A DNA stretch of 63,050 nt, taken from positions 1 through 63,050 of the forward strand of contig NZ_RCTZ02000028.1 in NCBI RefSeq assembly GCF_003667315.2, in the 5' to 3' direction. The DNA comes from Tropicibacter alexandrii (GTDB taxonomy: Bacteria > Pseudomonadota > Alphaproteobacteria > Rhodobacterales > Rhodobacteraceae). Shown here piece by piece: positions 1 through 8,354 of the stretch; position 1 is the first letter of the stretch; each line of letters begins with the position of its first letter. The position numbers and the translations under genes were made by a program. The notes below the pieces were generated by a model. The model was not told where the DNA came from. It ran no database searches and worked only from the letters and a program-made list of their open reading frames with translations.

Positions 1-77
1 CTTCGGGGTGTGCTTCTTCTGGTCCATAGGGTTCATCCTTTGAGAGTTTTACTCTCCGGTAAACCCGGGGCGGTTCA
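1..77 (-). mobile_element. Left end of an IS3-like insertion sequence (partial)
   Basis: Reading the minus strand from 77 downward, the element begins TGAACC, three variable bases, then CCGGGTTTACCGGAGAG. The right edge of the window carries the same 26-base repeat with only the three middle bases different. Imperfect terminal repeats beginning TGA and rich in CCGG are typical of IS3-family elements (from memory). Inside the repeat there is an AAAGGA ribosome-binding sequence and an ATG at 27 that opens MDQKKHTPK, which looks like the start of a transposase OrfA running off the window. The insertion cuts virB10, whose stop codon is the terminal TGA. Family assignment is inference. Confidence 0.75.
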
Positions 78-746
78 TTCCTCCGCGGCGCGGCGCTCCA
101 GCTCGGCCATGCGCCGGGCTTCTTCCTCGCGGCGCAGTCGCTCTTGCTCGCGTGCGCGCAGCTCATCCTCCGTGGGGCCCGCTGGGGCGGGTTGGGGTCG
201 GCTGGCCTCGAGTTGGGCCAATTCCAGATCCATGCGGAGTTGCTCAAGGCTGCGATCCCGCGCCGTCAGTTCGTCCTGGAATCGTTGCTGTGCGGCTTCC
301 GAGGCGGCTTGTAGCGCAGCGATCTGAGCGGTCAGCGCGTCGATCGCCTCTGCGGCGGCGGTGTCTTCCTCGACGACCGGTTCGGGGGCGTTGCGCAACT
401 CCTCGATCTGGGCCTGCAGGGCGGTGATCTGCGCCAGAAGTTCGGCATTGGGCTCAACGGGGTCTGGTCCGACGAACACAACCTCGGGCTCGGGCGGGGC
501 CAAGGTCTCGATGGCGCCAAAGCCGTCCCCCTCGTTTTGGAAGACGTCCGGGGTGGCCGTCGGCAAGGCTACCTCTTCGTCGGGCTGTGAGAGGAGATAA
601 AGCAGGGCACCACCCGCGCCGATGACGAGGACCACGATCAGCGCGAGAAGGGGCGACCGGCGCTGCGCCGCCGTGGGGGCGCGGGCACTGCCTTTCTCAA
701 GGGCGGCGAGGCGTTTTTCCAGCTCGGTGTTCCCGGTATCGCTCAT
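75..746 (-). pseudogene. virB10: VirB10/TrbI-like T4SS protein, truncated by the IS
   Basis: This is the N-terminal part of a VirB10-type protein, which normally spans both membranes and forms the outer-membrane core of the T4SS. About 223 residues remain against roughly 400 for the family. Visible are a short cytoplasmic segment, one transmembrane helix near residues 32-50 (LLALIVVLVIGAGGALLYLL), an acidic/proline-rich stretch, and a long Glu/Arg coiled coil that ends RRAAEE. The C-terminal beta-barrel domain is missing because an IS begins at 77, and its TGA supplies the stop. The ATG overlaps the virB9 stop (ATGA), as expected in the operon. Without the missing domain the product should not assemble a channel. 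Confidence 0.8.
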
Positions 747-1438
747 GAGGTGGCCTCCGCGGGCGGGATCGCCTCGATGCAGACCACCTCTTCGCCCAGT
801 CGCAGGACCCATTGGCGGTTCACGCCGCTGACGCGGATCACGCCGTCTTCAGGAGTTTGCGTGTTGACCGTGCGCTCGCGGCCGCCCGCGTAGCGGAAGA
901 TCGCGGGCACAGGCGCGTTTCTTGGAAAGGCGAAATACGTGAACGTCCCGTCATCCCAGATGCGGGTTGGCGTGAACTCGGTCCGCGCGCTGGCACCGTA
1001 ATTGTAGTTTGGTGCTTGGGCGGCGATGGCCCGGGTCGGGCGCGCAGCGTCATCAGGATAGCGGAACTGCACCACATAGAAGGTCGGGCTGCGGACCTCC
1101 TCGACGTTGAAATAGTAGCTCCGGCGGTTCGTATAGACTGTCACATTGGTATGCACACCGCGCGCCACAGGCTTGATCGCGAAGGCCTGACCGCCCGGGA
1201 CGCCGTCGATCTCGAAGCCCTCGGTGTCGCCCGCGATGATCGAGCGGATGCTTTCGCCCTCGCCGAACTCGATGCTGGTCACATGGGTGAGCGACACGCT
1301 GAGACGGTAGACCTGACCCTCCTGGTAGGTGGCCAAGCGCACGCGGCTGTCATTTGGGCCACCGCGCGGGATGGCTTCGGCAAAGGCAAGGCTGGGCAGC
1401 AAGACAAACATGGCAGCAACAAAGACCCTATTGATCAA
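743..1438 (-). CDS. virB9: VirB9-like T4SS protein
   Basis: Periplasmic/outer-membrane core component that pairs with VirB7 and VirB10. The signal peptide is clear (FVAAMFVLLPSLAFA), followed by beta-rich sequence and a C-terminal VirB9 domain with YFAFPRNAPVPAIF and a tail containing RQWVLRLGEE. No ATG fits the signal peptide. A TTG at 1438 has a GGAG sequence 8 bases upstream and begins just after the virB8 stop, so it was preferred over the internal ATG at 1411. Length of about 231 residues fits the family. It is translationally coupled to virB10 by ATGA. Confidence 0.85.
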   Translation of the reverse strand: MINRVFVAAMFVLLPSLAFAEAIPRGGPNDSRVRLATYQEGQVYRLSVSLTHVTSIEFGEGESIRSIIAGDTEGFEIDGVPGGQAFAIKPVARGVHTNVTVYTNRRSYYFNVEEVRSPTFYVVQFRYPDDAARPTRAIAAQAPNYNYGASARTEFTPTRIWDDGTFTYFAFPRNAPVPAIFRYAGGRERTVNTQTPEDGVIRVSGVNRQWVLRLGEEVVCIEAIPPAEATS

Positions 1439-1439
1439 A

Positions 1440-2096
1440 CTAATTCTCCAATCTGTCGGAGCGGATGGAATATTCGAGGACGGTGAAGCCGAAGGGATTG
1501 GTCCAGACCTCATCGATGGAGCGACGGGTTTCGGGGCGGAACTCGAAGAGAAGCGTGGCGGTGAAGAGCCCGGTCTGGGTGCCGTTGATGGAGGTCAGCC
1601 GCTTGCGCAAGCGCACGGTGGCGCGGTTGGATCCGATCCGGTTGATGCTGAGGATTTCCACGTCGAGCCTGGCGTTGGGGCCATAGACGGTCGGCGGGTA
1701 ATTCTCGTTGGCGCTGTTCCAGATCTGGCGCAACCCGCTCTCGGCGGCCCCGTCCGAGCGGCGCAGAACGCTGCGGATGCGCAGATCGTTGTCGAGCTGG
1801 TTATAGACCTCCCGGTCGGTCACATAGCGGAAGACCTCCGCCTCGATGATCGCCTGGTTGGCGGTCACCGAGGAAGCGCCCACCGAGGCCTCGGGGAGTG
1901 CAAAGCCGGTGGCGGGATCATAGGGAACAACGACGGGGGGCGGGTCGACATCGAGGATCGAGACAGCCGCGGCACTCAGACAGCCGATGATACCGAAGAC
2001 AAGGCCCATCAGGCCAAGGCGTTGCCAGAGCCGTTCGCGGCGTAAGGCACCATAGACCAGTTCTTCCTCGATGATTTCTTGTTCAGTCGCCACCAT
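1440..2096 (-). CDS. virB8: VirB8-like inner-membrane T4SS protein
   Basis: Bitopic inner-membrane scaffold protein of the T4SS. It has a short charged N-terminus (EQEIIEEELVYGALRRERLW), a single transmembrane segment near residues 28-46 (GLMGLVFGIIGCLSAAAVSI), and a periplasmic NTF2-like domain with VTDREVYNQLDNDLRIRSVL and a C-terminal NPFGFTVLEYSI. At 218 residues the length is typical. It follows virB5 with a 14-base gap. No virB6 lies between virB5 and virB8, where it often sits. Confidence 0.85.
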   Translation of the reverse strand: MVATEQEIIEEELVYGALRRERLWQRLGLMGLVFGIIGCLSAAAVSILDVDPPPVVVPYDPATGFALPEASVGASSVTANQAIIEAEVFRYVTDREVYNQLDNDLRIRSVLRRSDGAAESGLRQIWNSANENYPPTVYGPNARLDVEILSINRIGSNRATVRLRKRLTSINGTQTGLFTATLLFEFRPETRRSIDEVWTNPFGFTVLEYSIRSDRLEN

Positions 2097-2110
2097 TCAT
2101 GCCCCCACGA

Positions 2111-2923
2111 TCAGTCTGCCCGGAGGTCCGGTAGCGTGAAATCCATGAAGCGCTGCTCTTCGGCGATGGTGGCGGCATCGATCACGCCGCCGGTGCCATC
2201 GCCCACCGTTTGAATCGCTTCCAGCTGCCACATCGCCACGAGAGCGATGGCCAATTCAGCTGTCACGCGCGTGTTGAGATCGACGCTTTGCTTGAGCTCT
2301 TCCATGTCGTCAATGAGCCCGACAAGGCGGTCTACCCGCTCGAGCGATTGGCCGGCATCCTCATAGCTGTTCTGGGCCGCCGCCGAGACAAGGGCACCGG
2401 TGGTGGCCTGCGTCGCCACGCGGTTGGCCCCGGGATTGCCGCTCGTGGCCATTTCCGAGAGGGTGTCATCGTCAAATCCGAGATCGGCCAGCACCCGATC
2501 CATCTGGGTTTCGATCTCGCCTGCGCCAGAACCGGACAGGCCGGAGAAATCCCCAGTCTTGATCGCCTCAATCGTGGCGAGGATGTCCCCGAACTCCTGG
2601 TCGAGTAGACCGTTCAACTCGTCTTCCATCTCGGTGCGGATGATTTCTGGAAGCTCGGCAAGTCGGGTGAGCGCTTCATAGGTTCTTTGCAGCTCCGCGA
2701 GTTGATCCGTGAGTGTGGCAAGCTGTTCGCGGAGCTGCGTCAGCTGCTCGTTCTGCAAAATCTCGTCTTCGATCATCTGCCGCAGCTGTTGGATGTTTTG
2801 CGCGATGTTCTGGGTGTCGACGACCGGTACACCTTGTGCTGCGGCAGGGGGTAGGACGCTGAACTGCAAGCCAACGCCAAATGTCGTGGCCAAAGCTGTC
2901 CTCAAGAGCAGATGTCCCATCAT
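2111..2923 (-). CDS. virB5: VirB5/TrbJ-like T4SS protein
   Basis: Predicted secreted minor pilus component. An N-terminal signal peptide ends near PPAAAQG, followed by an almost entirely helical protein with a coiled coil around residues 40-95 (EQLTQLREQLATLTDQLAEL) and a conserved-looking C-terminal tail RFMDFTLPDL. It overlaps the upstream transglycosylase gene by 4 bases (ATGATG). The tail resembles the last residues of that upstream protein (AFMDFTIREI), so the two may share a VirB5-type C-terminus. VirB5 assignment rests on position, signal peptide and helical pattern, since the family is poorly conserved. Confidence 0.7.
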   Translation of the reverse strand: MMGHLLLRTALATTFGVGLQFSVLPPAAAQGVPVVDTQNIAQNIQQLRQMIEDEILQNEQLTQLREQLATLTDQLAELQRTYEALTRLAELPEIIRTEMEDELNGLLDQEFGDILATIEAIKTGDFSGLSGSGAGEIETQMDRVLADLGFDDDTLSEMATSGNPGANRVATQATTGALVSAAAQNSYEDAGQSLERVDRLVGLIDDMEELKQSVDLNTRVTAELAIALVAMWQLEAIQTVGDGTGGVIDAATIAEEQRFMDFTLPDLRAD

Positions 2924-4092
2924 TCAATCTCCCTGATCGTAAAATCCATGAACGCGCCTTCGGCCATGCGGGCGCTGGCCTGGGCCAGCTCTTCGGCGGA
3001 GAGCACGCGGGTGCGGGCGGCCTGAAGCCGGATGCGGGCGGCCACGAGACGCACGAGTTCGGCGCGGGCATAAGTGTTGAGCGCAACGCTCTCCTGCACA
3101 TCCTCGGTCTCGGAAATCTGTTCGACGATATCCGCAATACGCAGGGCGGCTTGCCTGATCGCGGCGGGTGAGTTGTTGCCATAGAAGGCCGCGCCGTGCC
3201 CAGTGAGCGAGAGGTTGGCATTGGCGAGAAGCGCCGGATCGATCGTGCCAAGTGCGTCGATCCCGCCGATACGGCTCAGATAGAGATTGTAGCGCTCCGG
3301 GATAACCTGGACGTAATGTTGGGTCTCGCGGAAGGGTGGCACGCCGCCATACTCGAAAACCCGGCCGGGTCCGGCGTTATAGGCCGCGAGGGCGTTGATG
3401 ATGTTGCCATCGAATGTGTTGAGCTGGGTCGCGAGATAGCGCGCGCCGCCATGCACCTGTAGGTAGGGGCTGTCATAATATTCCGGGTTGATGCCGAGAT
3501 CGCTGGCCGTGCCAGGCATGATCTGTGTGAGACCATAGGCGCCGACGGGAGACCGTGCCCCAATCGTAAACCGGCTTTCCTGCCAGATGAGCGCTTGCAG
3601 CAGCGCGCGCCATTGGACGGGGGAGAGTCCTGCGCGTCCAACACCCGCAAAGTCGCTGGTCTCCTGAGCCACGCGGATGATGAGCTGCTCGATGTTCTCG
3701 GCGGCGTCCCCGAACATCTGCGCACCGCCGGGATTGGGATCGATCTTGCCCGTGCCATAGACCGCCGCCACGGCGCGGTCGGGATCGCCGCTGCCGCTTT
3801 CCAGCCCCGAGACCATGGCGGGCAGGCCCTGACCGCCGAAGCTGGTCTGGGCATCGAGGATGCGTTGCAGGGTTTCCAGCTGCTCCCGTTCGATCTCGGC
3901 AATGAGTTCGCGCACGGCAAGCTTGTCGGCCTGAACGGCCAAGTCAGCCTCGCGATCGCCAGTCTCGACGATGTCACGCGCGGTCAGCCCACTGTCATTG
4001 GTCGGCACGCCCTGAGACAAGGCGAGACCGGGCAGCAGGCAAAGTGCCAGGATATGAGGCAGGCTAGACTTCAATGTCGCCCTCCGGCGCAT
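2920..4092 (-). CDS. Lytic transglycosylase with VirB5-like C-terminus
   Basis: Predicted periplasmic peptidoglycan-cleaving enzyme that opens the cell wall for T4SS assembly. A signal peptide (LALCLLPGLALS) precedes a helical region (residues 40-150) and an SLT domain (about 160-270). Its catalytic glutamate lies in WQESRF, followed by PVGAYGLTQIMPGTA and the typical LAAYNAGPGRV. The last 100 residues are helical and end AFMDFTIREI, matching the end of the adjacent VirB5-like protein. At 390 residues it is about twice the size of a plain VirB1. The start ATG overlaps the small lipoprotein gene by 29 bases. Confidence 0.8.
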   Translation of the reverse strand: MRRRATLKSSLPHILALCLLPGLALSQGVPTNDSGLTARDIVETGDREADLAVQADKLAVRELIAEIEREQLETLQRILDAQTSFGGQGLPAMVSGLESGSGDPDRAVAAVYGTGKIDPNPGGAQMFGDAAENIEQLIIRVAQETSDFAGVGRAGLSPVQWRALLQALIWQESRFTIGARSPVGAYGLTQIMPGTASDLGINPEYYDSPYLQVHGGARYLATQLNTFDGNIINALAAYNAGPGRVFEYGGVPPFRETQHYVQVIPERYNLYLSRIGGIDALGTIDPALLANANLSLTGHGAAFYGNNSPAAIRQAALRIADIVEQISETEDVQESVALNTYARAELVRLVAARIRLQAARTRVLSAEELAQASARMAEGAFMDFTIREIE

Positions 4093-4231
4093 CTAGAGGC
4101 GTAAAGGTGCAATCAGGCGCGACAGGTGCCGTGGACGCGAGGAATGTGAAGCAGTTCGCCTGCGGTTCCTGGTACTGGGCGCAGGAGGCCAAAGCGCCGA
4201 GCGCGGTGAGAAGAAACAGGGTACGAATCAT
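4064..4231 (-). CDS. Small VirB7-like lipoprotein
   Basis: A 55-residue protein begins MIRTLFLLTALGALASCAQ. This is a compact lipoprotein signal with lipobox LASC and the acylated cysteine at residue 17. Two further cysteines (27 and 41) lie in the short mature part. Its ATG overlaps the virB4 stop (ATGA) and its end overlaps the transglycosylase start. VirB7-type lipoproteins are small and cysteine-containing and sit among virB genes, so an outer-membrane core role is plausible. An EexN/TrbK-like entry-exclusion lipoprotein is the alternative. The sequence alone does not separate these. Confidence 0.7.
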   Translation of the reverse strand: MIRTLFLLTALGALASCAQYQEPQANCFTFLASTAPVAPDCTFTPLDAPEGDIEV

Positions 4232-6618
4232 GAAAGCCTCCAAAAGTCTGGGCGGTCGCGGTAATCGGCGCCCACGAGCGCCTCGCCTTTTTCCATGCCG
4301 CCGAGGATGGTGAGATTGGGCCCGAGGGCGCTCAGATCGGCATCAATGACGATCGAGCCCTGGTCGTCGCGGATGAGGGCCAAGCGGCTGTCGCTGCCAG
4401 TGTTGAGAAGCACGTCGAGTTCCTTCTCATAGAGGTTCAGCATCGCGTAGTCGGCCGCATGGGCGCGGATGTTCGGAAGCAGGATTTGCGTCGGCACCGC
4501 CTCGACGATGGTCTTGCCGGTTCGGGTGCGCTCGAGCTGGCTGGCGTATTGCGTCATCATCACAGCGACGGTGTTCTGTTTGCGTGCGGTCACGAGCCAG
4601 TTCGAGAGCCGCTCGGCGAAATATGCGTTGTCGAGCGCCTTCCAGGCCTCGTCGATCACGATGATGGTGGGGTGGCGGTCCTCGATCTCGCGCTCGACCC
4701 GGCGAAAGAGATAGGAGAGGACCGCCATCCGCTCCTTGTCGGCCTCGCTGTCGAGAATGCCGGTCAGGTCGAAACCCACGACGTCGCCCTTGAGCGAGAA
4801 CGTGTCCTCGAGGCTCTGGCCGAAGATCCAGCCATAGCGGCCGTCCTCGGTCCATTCGAGCAGGCGCTGGTGCAGATCGCCGCCATCATCGGTGGAGACG
4901 AACAGCGATGCGAAATCCCGCCAGTTCCGCAGGGCCGGATTGGTGGCCTGGGCATTCTGGCGCACGACCTCCTGGATGCGGTTGGTCTGCGCCGGGGTCA
5001 GGGGCTTGTCGGCGCGGTAGAGCAGCGTTGTGAGCCAGTCCGACAGCCAGGCCGTGCCGCGCGCATCGGTTTCGGTCCAGAGCGGGTTCAGACCCGTGGG
5101 CTGGCCGGCTTTCAGGGAGGCGTAGCGCCCGCCATTGGCCCGGACGGCCATTTCCATCCCGAGGCGGTAGTCGAAAACGAAGATCCGGGCGCCTGCGCGA
5201 CGGGCCTGGGTCATCAGGAACGCCGACAGCACCGACTTGCCCGACCCGGGGCGCCCCATGATCAGGGTATGGCCGCTGGTCGGTTCTTTGTCGGGCGAGC
5301 CTTGCTCGTGATAGGAGAACCGGTAGGCGCTCTGCTCGGGCGTGGGCAGATAGGTGATGACCCGGCCCCAGGGGGTAAGTGCTGCGGGTTTTCCGAGCTG
5401 CGTCCGGTGGAAGGCCGCGAAATCCGCGAAGTTGCGATTGGTGACGGCGCTGGCGCGGACGCGCTTGGGCTGGTTGCCGGGATGCTGGCTGAGGTAATGC
5501 GCCTTGGCCGCGACCCGCTCGCCGATCATCTTCACGCCCTCAGTCGCGGCGGCGTTTACGATCTCCGCGCTGAGGGTCTGCAATTCCTCCAGCGTGTCGC
5601 AGAAGAGCGTCACGACCATATGGTGCTCGCCAAAGCTCTGGCGCTTGGCCTCGAGATCATCGGCGGCGATATCGAGGGCTTCCAGGAGCGAGAGGGCCGC
5701 GTCCTGGCTCGCCTGCATCTGCCGCTTTTGCCGCTTGATGCGGCCGGCCATGAGGTTCGAATTGATCGGCGTGAAGGAGTGCGTCACGATCATGTCGACC
5801 GGCAGGTTCAGCATGTCGAACATGGTGCAGGAGGTGCCTTCGGAGTATTCCCCGATGGTGAAGCTTTTGCCGTAGCGATGCCCCACGACGCCTTCAGAGA
5901 GCTCGAAATGATCGCCATGAAACGTCACGCGGGTATTGGCGACATTGACGGACAAAAAGCCGTAGGTGTTTGCAGGGTAGAGCGGCAGCTCGGTGCCCGT
6001 GTTCAGCGCGCCCAGAAACCCCACCAATTCCCCCGATGCAGCCGACAGCAGGCGCGGCTTGAGCTCGGTAAGCCCCGAAAGGAAGACGTTCACGGCCTCG
6101 CCCAAGCGCTGCAGGCGTTTGCGGGTCTCCTCCTTCAGTCGGTCCGGCGCGCTGCGGCCGAGGTGCGGCAGGAGGCTTTTCGGGGGCGGGCGGTGAATGA
6201 CGGTGAGCGTCAGCGTCTTGTCGCGGAGCCCGCTGGTCTCGAGTTTCGCGCGCCAGCGCCGGTCCACCTCGCCCGCGAAGCTGTCCTCACGGATGGGGTC
6301 GAGATCAGGTTTGATGGCCTTGGAGACCTTGTGGACGTAATAGCTGAATTCCGGCCCGAGCTGCGCGACGATGCGGGCAAAGAGGGCGGTCACCTTGTCG
6401 AGATAGGCATCGTCCGTCGTGTAGCTGTTGATCCCCTCGAGCCGGATGCAGCGGAAGAGCTCGTTGACCCGGGTGCGCACGGTCTGGTCGTCGACGAGGC
6501 TCACATAGGGCAGCATATGCGCGAGGCGGGTCTCGCGCGCATACCATTCTGGCGTCATCGTGCGGGGATCGAGCGCAGCATCAGGGGCGTCATCACGGGG
6601 CATAGCTGTCCCCGCCAT
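4228..6618 (-). CDS. virB4: VirB4 T4SS ATPase
   Basis: Cytoplasmic/inner-membrane ATPase that powers pilus assembly and transport. A CagE/VirB4 N-terminal domain fills roughly the first 400 residues. It is followed by Walker A GRPGSGKSV near residue 455 and Walker B IIVIDEAWKAL near residue 650, with downstream MMTQYASQLERTRTGK. At 796 residues the gene is full length with no visible defect. Two starts are possible: ATG at 6618, or ATG at 6603 (MPRDDAP), which has the better GGGGA ribosome-binding site. The virB3 end overlaps in either case. Confidence 0.92.
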   Translation of the reverse strand: MAGTAMPRDDAPDAALDPRTMTPEWYARETRLAHMLPYVSLVDDQTVRTRVNELFRCIRLEGINSYTTDDAYLDKVTALFARIVAQLGPEFSYYVHKVSKAIKPDLDPIREDSFAGEVDRRWRAKLETSGLRDKTLTLTVIHRPPPKSLLPHLGRSAPDRLKEETRKRLQRLGEAVNVFLSGLTELKPRLLSAASGELVGFLGALNTGTELPLYPANTYGFLSVNVANTRVTFHGDHFELSEGVVGHRYGKSFTIGEYSEGTSCTMFDMLNLPVDMIVTHSFTPINSNLMAGRIKRQKRQMQASQDAALSLLEALDIAADDLEAKRQSFGEHHMVVTLFCDTLEELQTLSAEIVNAAATEGVKMIGERVAAKAHYLSQHPGNQPKRVRASAVTNRNFADFAAFHRTQLGKPAALTPWGRVITYLPTPEQSAYRFSYHEQGSPDKEPTSGHTLIMGRPGSGKSVLSAFLMTQARRAGARIFVFDYRLGMEMAVRANGGRYASLKAGQPTGLNPLWTETDARGTAWLSDWLTTLLYRADKPLTPAQTNRIQEVVRQNAQATNPALRNWRDFASLFVSTDDGGDLHQRLLEWTEDGRYGWIFGQSLEDTFSLKGDVVGFDLTGILDSEADKERMAVLSYLFRRVEREIEDRHPTIIVIDEAWKALDNAYFAERLSNWLVTARKQNTVAVMMTQYASQLERTRTGKTIVEAVPTQILLPNIRAHAADYAMLNLYEKELDVLLNTGSDSRLALIRDDQGSIVIDADLSALGPNLTILGGMEKGEALVGADYRDRPDFWRLS

Positions 6619-6871
6619 GGATGGACCTGTTGCGCGTGGGCGGTGTCTCCTGCAGGGCCGTCATCATCACGTCGATGAAACGCGGGTCCCAATCTGCGGC
6701 CTTCCACAGCACCGGATAGAGCAGGGCCGCGAAACCCAGCACCGCGATGTGCTGGACCCAGACGAACAAGAGCACCGAACCGAAGAGCCAGACCATCGCA
6801 TACATGATGGGCAGGCCAAGAAGCTTGGGCGGGCGCACGAGCCCAAGAAAGAGAGGCGCGCGCTCAGCCAC
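6593..6871 (-). CDS. virB3: VirB3-like T4SS membrane protein
   Basis: Small inner-membrane protein of the T4SS, about 92 residues, with two close hydrophobic segments (LPIMYAMVWLFGSVLLFVWV and HIAVLGFAALLYPVLW). The GTG at 6871 starts VAERAPLFLGLVRPPKLLG, the usual VirB3 opening, and overlaps the virB2 stop. Longer readings in this frame run through virB2 and are implausible. It overlaps the virB4 start. Confidence 0.8.
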   Translation of the reverse strand: MAERAPLFLGLVRPPKLLGLPIMYAMVWLFGSVLLFVWVQHIAVLGFAALLYPVLWKAADWDPRFIDVMMTALQETPPTRNRSIHGGDSYAP

Positions 6872-7157
6872 CGGCAAATACCGCGGCAACGATGGTGGGG
6901 GCGGCCGCAACACCGGCGATGCCCACGAGGACCCAGAGCGCTTGGCGCAGATCGATGATGTTGAAGAACCAGCTGAGAAAGACCCCGAGGACCGCGAGTG
7001 TGGCGATGACCACACCAAGAGGGCCGGTCAGCGCATCGACAATGCCCTGCAACAAGCTCTGGATCGGGGAGAGATCGATGCTTTGCGCAAGGGCGGGTTC
7101 GGAAATGACCAGAAAGAGGGCCAAACTTGCGATGAATAGGTTTGAAATCTGTCTCAT
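6864..7157 (-). CDS. virB2: VirB2-like pilin
   Basis: Major pilus subunit precursor of 97 residues. The signal peptide (LFIASLALFLVISEPALA) is cleaved before QSIDLS. The mature part has two hydrophobic helices (GPLGVVIATLAVLGVFLSWF and LWVLVGIAGVAAAPTIVAA) separated by a short polar loop, the standard VirB2/TrbC pattern. Its start overlaps the virB1-like gene end by 4 bases. Confidence 0.88.
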   Translation of the reverse strand: MRQISNLFIASLALFLVISEPALAQSIDLSPIQSLLQGIVDALTGPLGVVIATLAVLGVFLSWFFNIIDLRQALWVLVGIAGVAAAPTIVAAVFAGG

Positions 7158-7909
7158 GAATTTGATCCTTCCAATCGGGCCGTAACAGCCATGACGCGGG
7201 CCACGTGGTTCTGGGTTTCTCGGTAAGGGGGAATGCCACCGTGTTGGCGCACGGCGTCCGGCCCCGCGTTGTAGGCCGCCAACGCCAGATGCGGATCGCC
7301 GAACGTCTCCAGCATCATCGCGAGGTAGCGGGCGGAGCCGTCGAGGTTCTGTTGGGGGTCACGCGGGTCGACGCCCAGATCACGCGCGGTGTCAGGCATC
7401 AGCTGACCAAGGCCAATGGCGCCCGCATGTGAGATCGCATCCTGCCGATAGGCGCTCTCAACCTCGATATTGGCGCGGTAGAGGCTCAGCCAGTCCGTGA
7501 CGGAAAGCTCCGCGCGCCTTAGGCCGGGGTGGCTGGCATAACGCAGGGCCGTGGTCTCTATGGCGTTTAGGACATCGGCACGGGGCAGGGGTGCCGGACC
7601 GACACGGGCTGCAAAGCGCATCGCTTCTCGCTCTGGCACAGTTTCATCGCTGCCGAAAATCGCAAGTTCGTCGGCTGCCGATCCCTGACCGATGCCGTCA
7701 TTGTAGTTCCGAGCAAAACTGCTCTGAGACCGGGATGGGGTCAGAGAGCCGTCGCTCTCCATGACCAGGACCATTTGCGCTGAGGCAGGTGCTGCGACCA
7801 GCCAGAGACAGACGAGGTTAGCTGCCAGCGCCCTTGTCTGATGGCGCTTTGTCTGGCGGGGCGAGTTTATGCGTACGGCTTGTCCCCGCCTCAAGCGGCA
7901 GGTCGACAT
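7154..7909 (-). CDS. virB1: VirB1-like lytic transglycosylase
   Basis: Periplasmic peptidoglycan hydrolase of the T4SS. The SLT fold in the C-terminal half shows a catalytic glutamate in NIEVESAYR, then HAGAIGLGQLMPDTARDLGV and LAAYNAGPDAV. A hydrophobic signal stretch (LAANLVCLWLVAAPASA) precedes the mature domain. The start is unclear. ATG at 7909 gives a long basic leader before the signal and overlaps the upstream gene by 92 bases. A CTG at 7828 would begin right at the signal but is a rare start. ATG at 7774 would lose the signal. This is the second transglycosylase in the cluster. Confidence 0.8.
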   Translation of the reverse strand: MSTCRLRRGQAVRINSPRQTKRHQTRALAANLVCLWLVAAPASAQMVLVMESDGSLTPSRSQSSFARNYNDGIGQGSAADELAIFGSDETVPEREAMRFAARVGPAPLPRADVLNAIETTALRYASHPGLRRAELSVTDWLSLYRANIEVESAYRQDAISHAGAIGLGQLMPDTARDLGVDPRDPQQNLDGSARYLAMMLETFGDPHLALAAYNAGPDAVRQHGGIPPYRETQNHVARVMAVTARLEGSNS

Positions 7910-8198
7910 GTGCAAAGCCAAGGCCAATAAAGAAAGACACCACGCCGGAGATCGTCTTGAACTCGCGGATCTTGATATCGTTGTAGGTCGTCCGCGTGCG
8001 GGCGGTGACGAGGAGCTTTTCCACGCCATCATCAGAGACAACGCGCATAATCCAGACCCCGTAATAGCTGGGGCCTTTCTTATGTGCCGACTCCTGGCAC
8101 AGGATTTCTGCGCTATAGCCGCTTTCCACGAGTTCGCGGAACCTGGCTTCCGTAACCACATTTGGTGCTTCGATGTCCCAGTTCATGGCCCGGCTCAC
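7818..8198 (-). CDS. Conserved-looking hypothetical protein, first gene of the T4SS operon
   Basis: I do not recognise this 126-residue protein. It begins MSRAMNWDIEAPNVVTEARF, has one moderately hydrophobic segment (TISGVVSFFIGLGFAHVDL) and a charged proline/lysine tail. No signal peptide or catalytic motif is visible. It lies at the head of the minus-strand virB cluster, directly downstream of the 14-bp palindrome at 8251, so it is probably co-transcribed and may be regulatory or accessory to the secretion system. Confidence 0.6.
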   Translation of the reverse strand: MSRAMNWDIEAPNVVTEARFRELVESGYSAEILCQESAHKKGPSYYGVWIMRVVSDDGVEKLLVTARTRTTYNDIKIREFKTISGVVSFFIGLGFAHVDLPLEAGTSRTHKLAPPDKAPSDKGAGS

Positions 8199-8250
8199 GC
8201 TTTCTCCAATGGCGCGACCCCAGGCATTCCCACTTGAAGCCCAGAGTTAC

Positions 8251-8264
8251 GATAGTATACTATC
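8251..8264. promoter_or_regulatory. Perfect 14-bp palindrome upstream of the T4SS operon
   Basis: GATAGTATACTATC is a perfect palindrome in the 156-base gap between the minus-strand T4SS operon and the plus-strand exported-protein gene. It contains TATACT, which could serve as a -10 element, so a repressor bound here would block the promoter. The nearby XRE-type regulator at 8773 is a candidate ligand. Function is inferred from symmetry and position. Confidence 0.5.
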
Positions 8265-8354
8265 AACCGCAAGATGTAATATCGTGCTTTAGCTGTAGTT
8301 TGGTCACGCAAACACTAGTCACGGCCAGTGTCTGCGATCAAGGAGATAACAGGT

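Noticed and set aside
1-74. Two tandem hairpins (CCGG/CCGG then GAGAGT/ACTCTC) before an ATG as a structured 5' leader of the next T4SS gene
   Set aside because: The same sequence recurs at the other edge, both copies abruptly end a conserved gene, and the pattern fits IS terminal repeats better than a leader RNA.
4459-6678. A 739-residue open frame on the plus strand opposite virB4
   Set aside because: It mirrors the codon bias of virB4 on the other strand, has low-complexity His/Arg-rich sequence and no recognisable domain.
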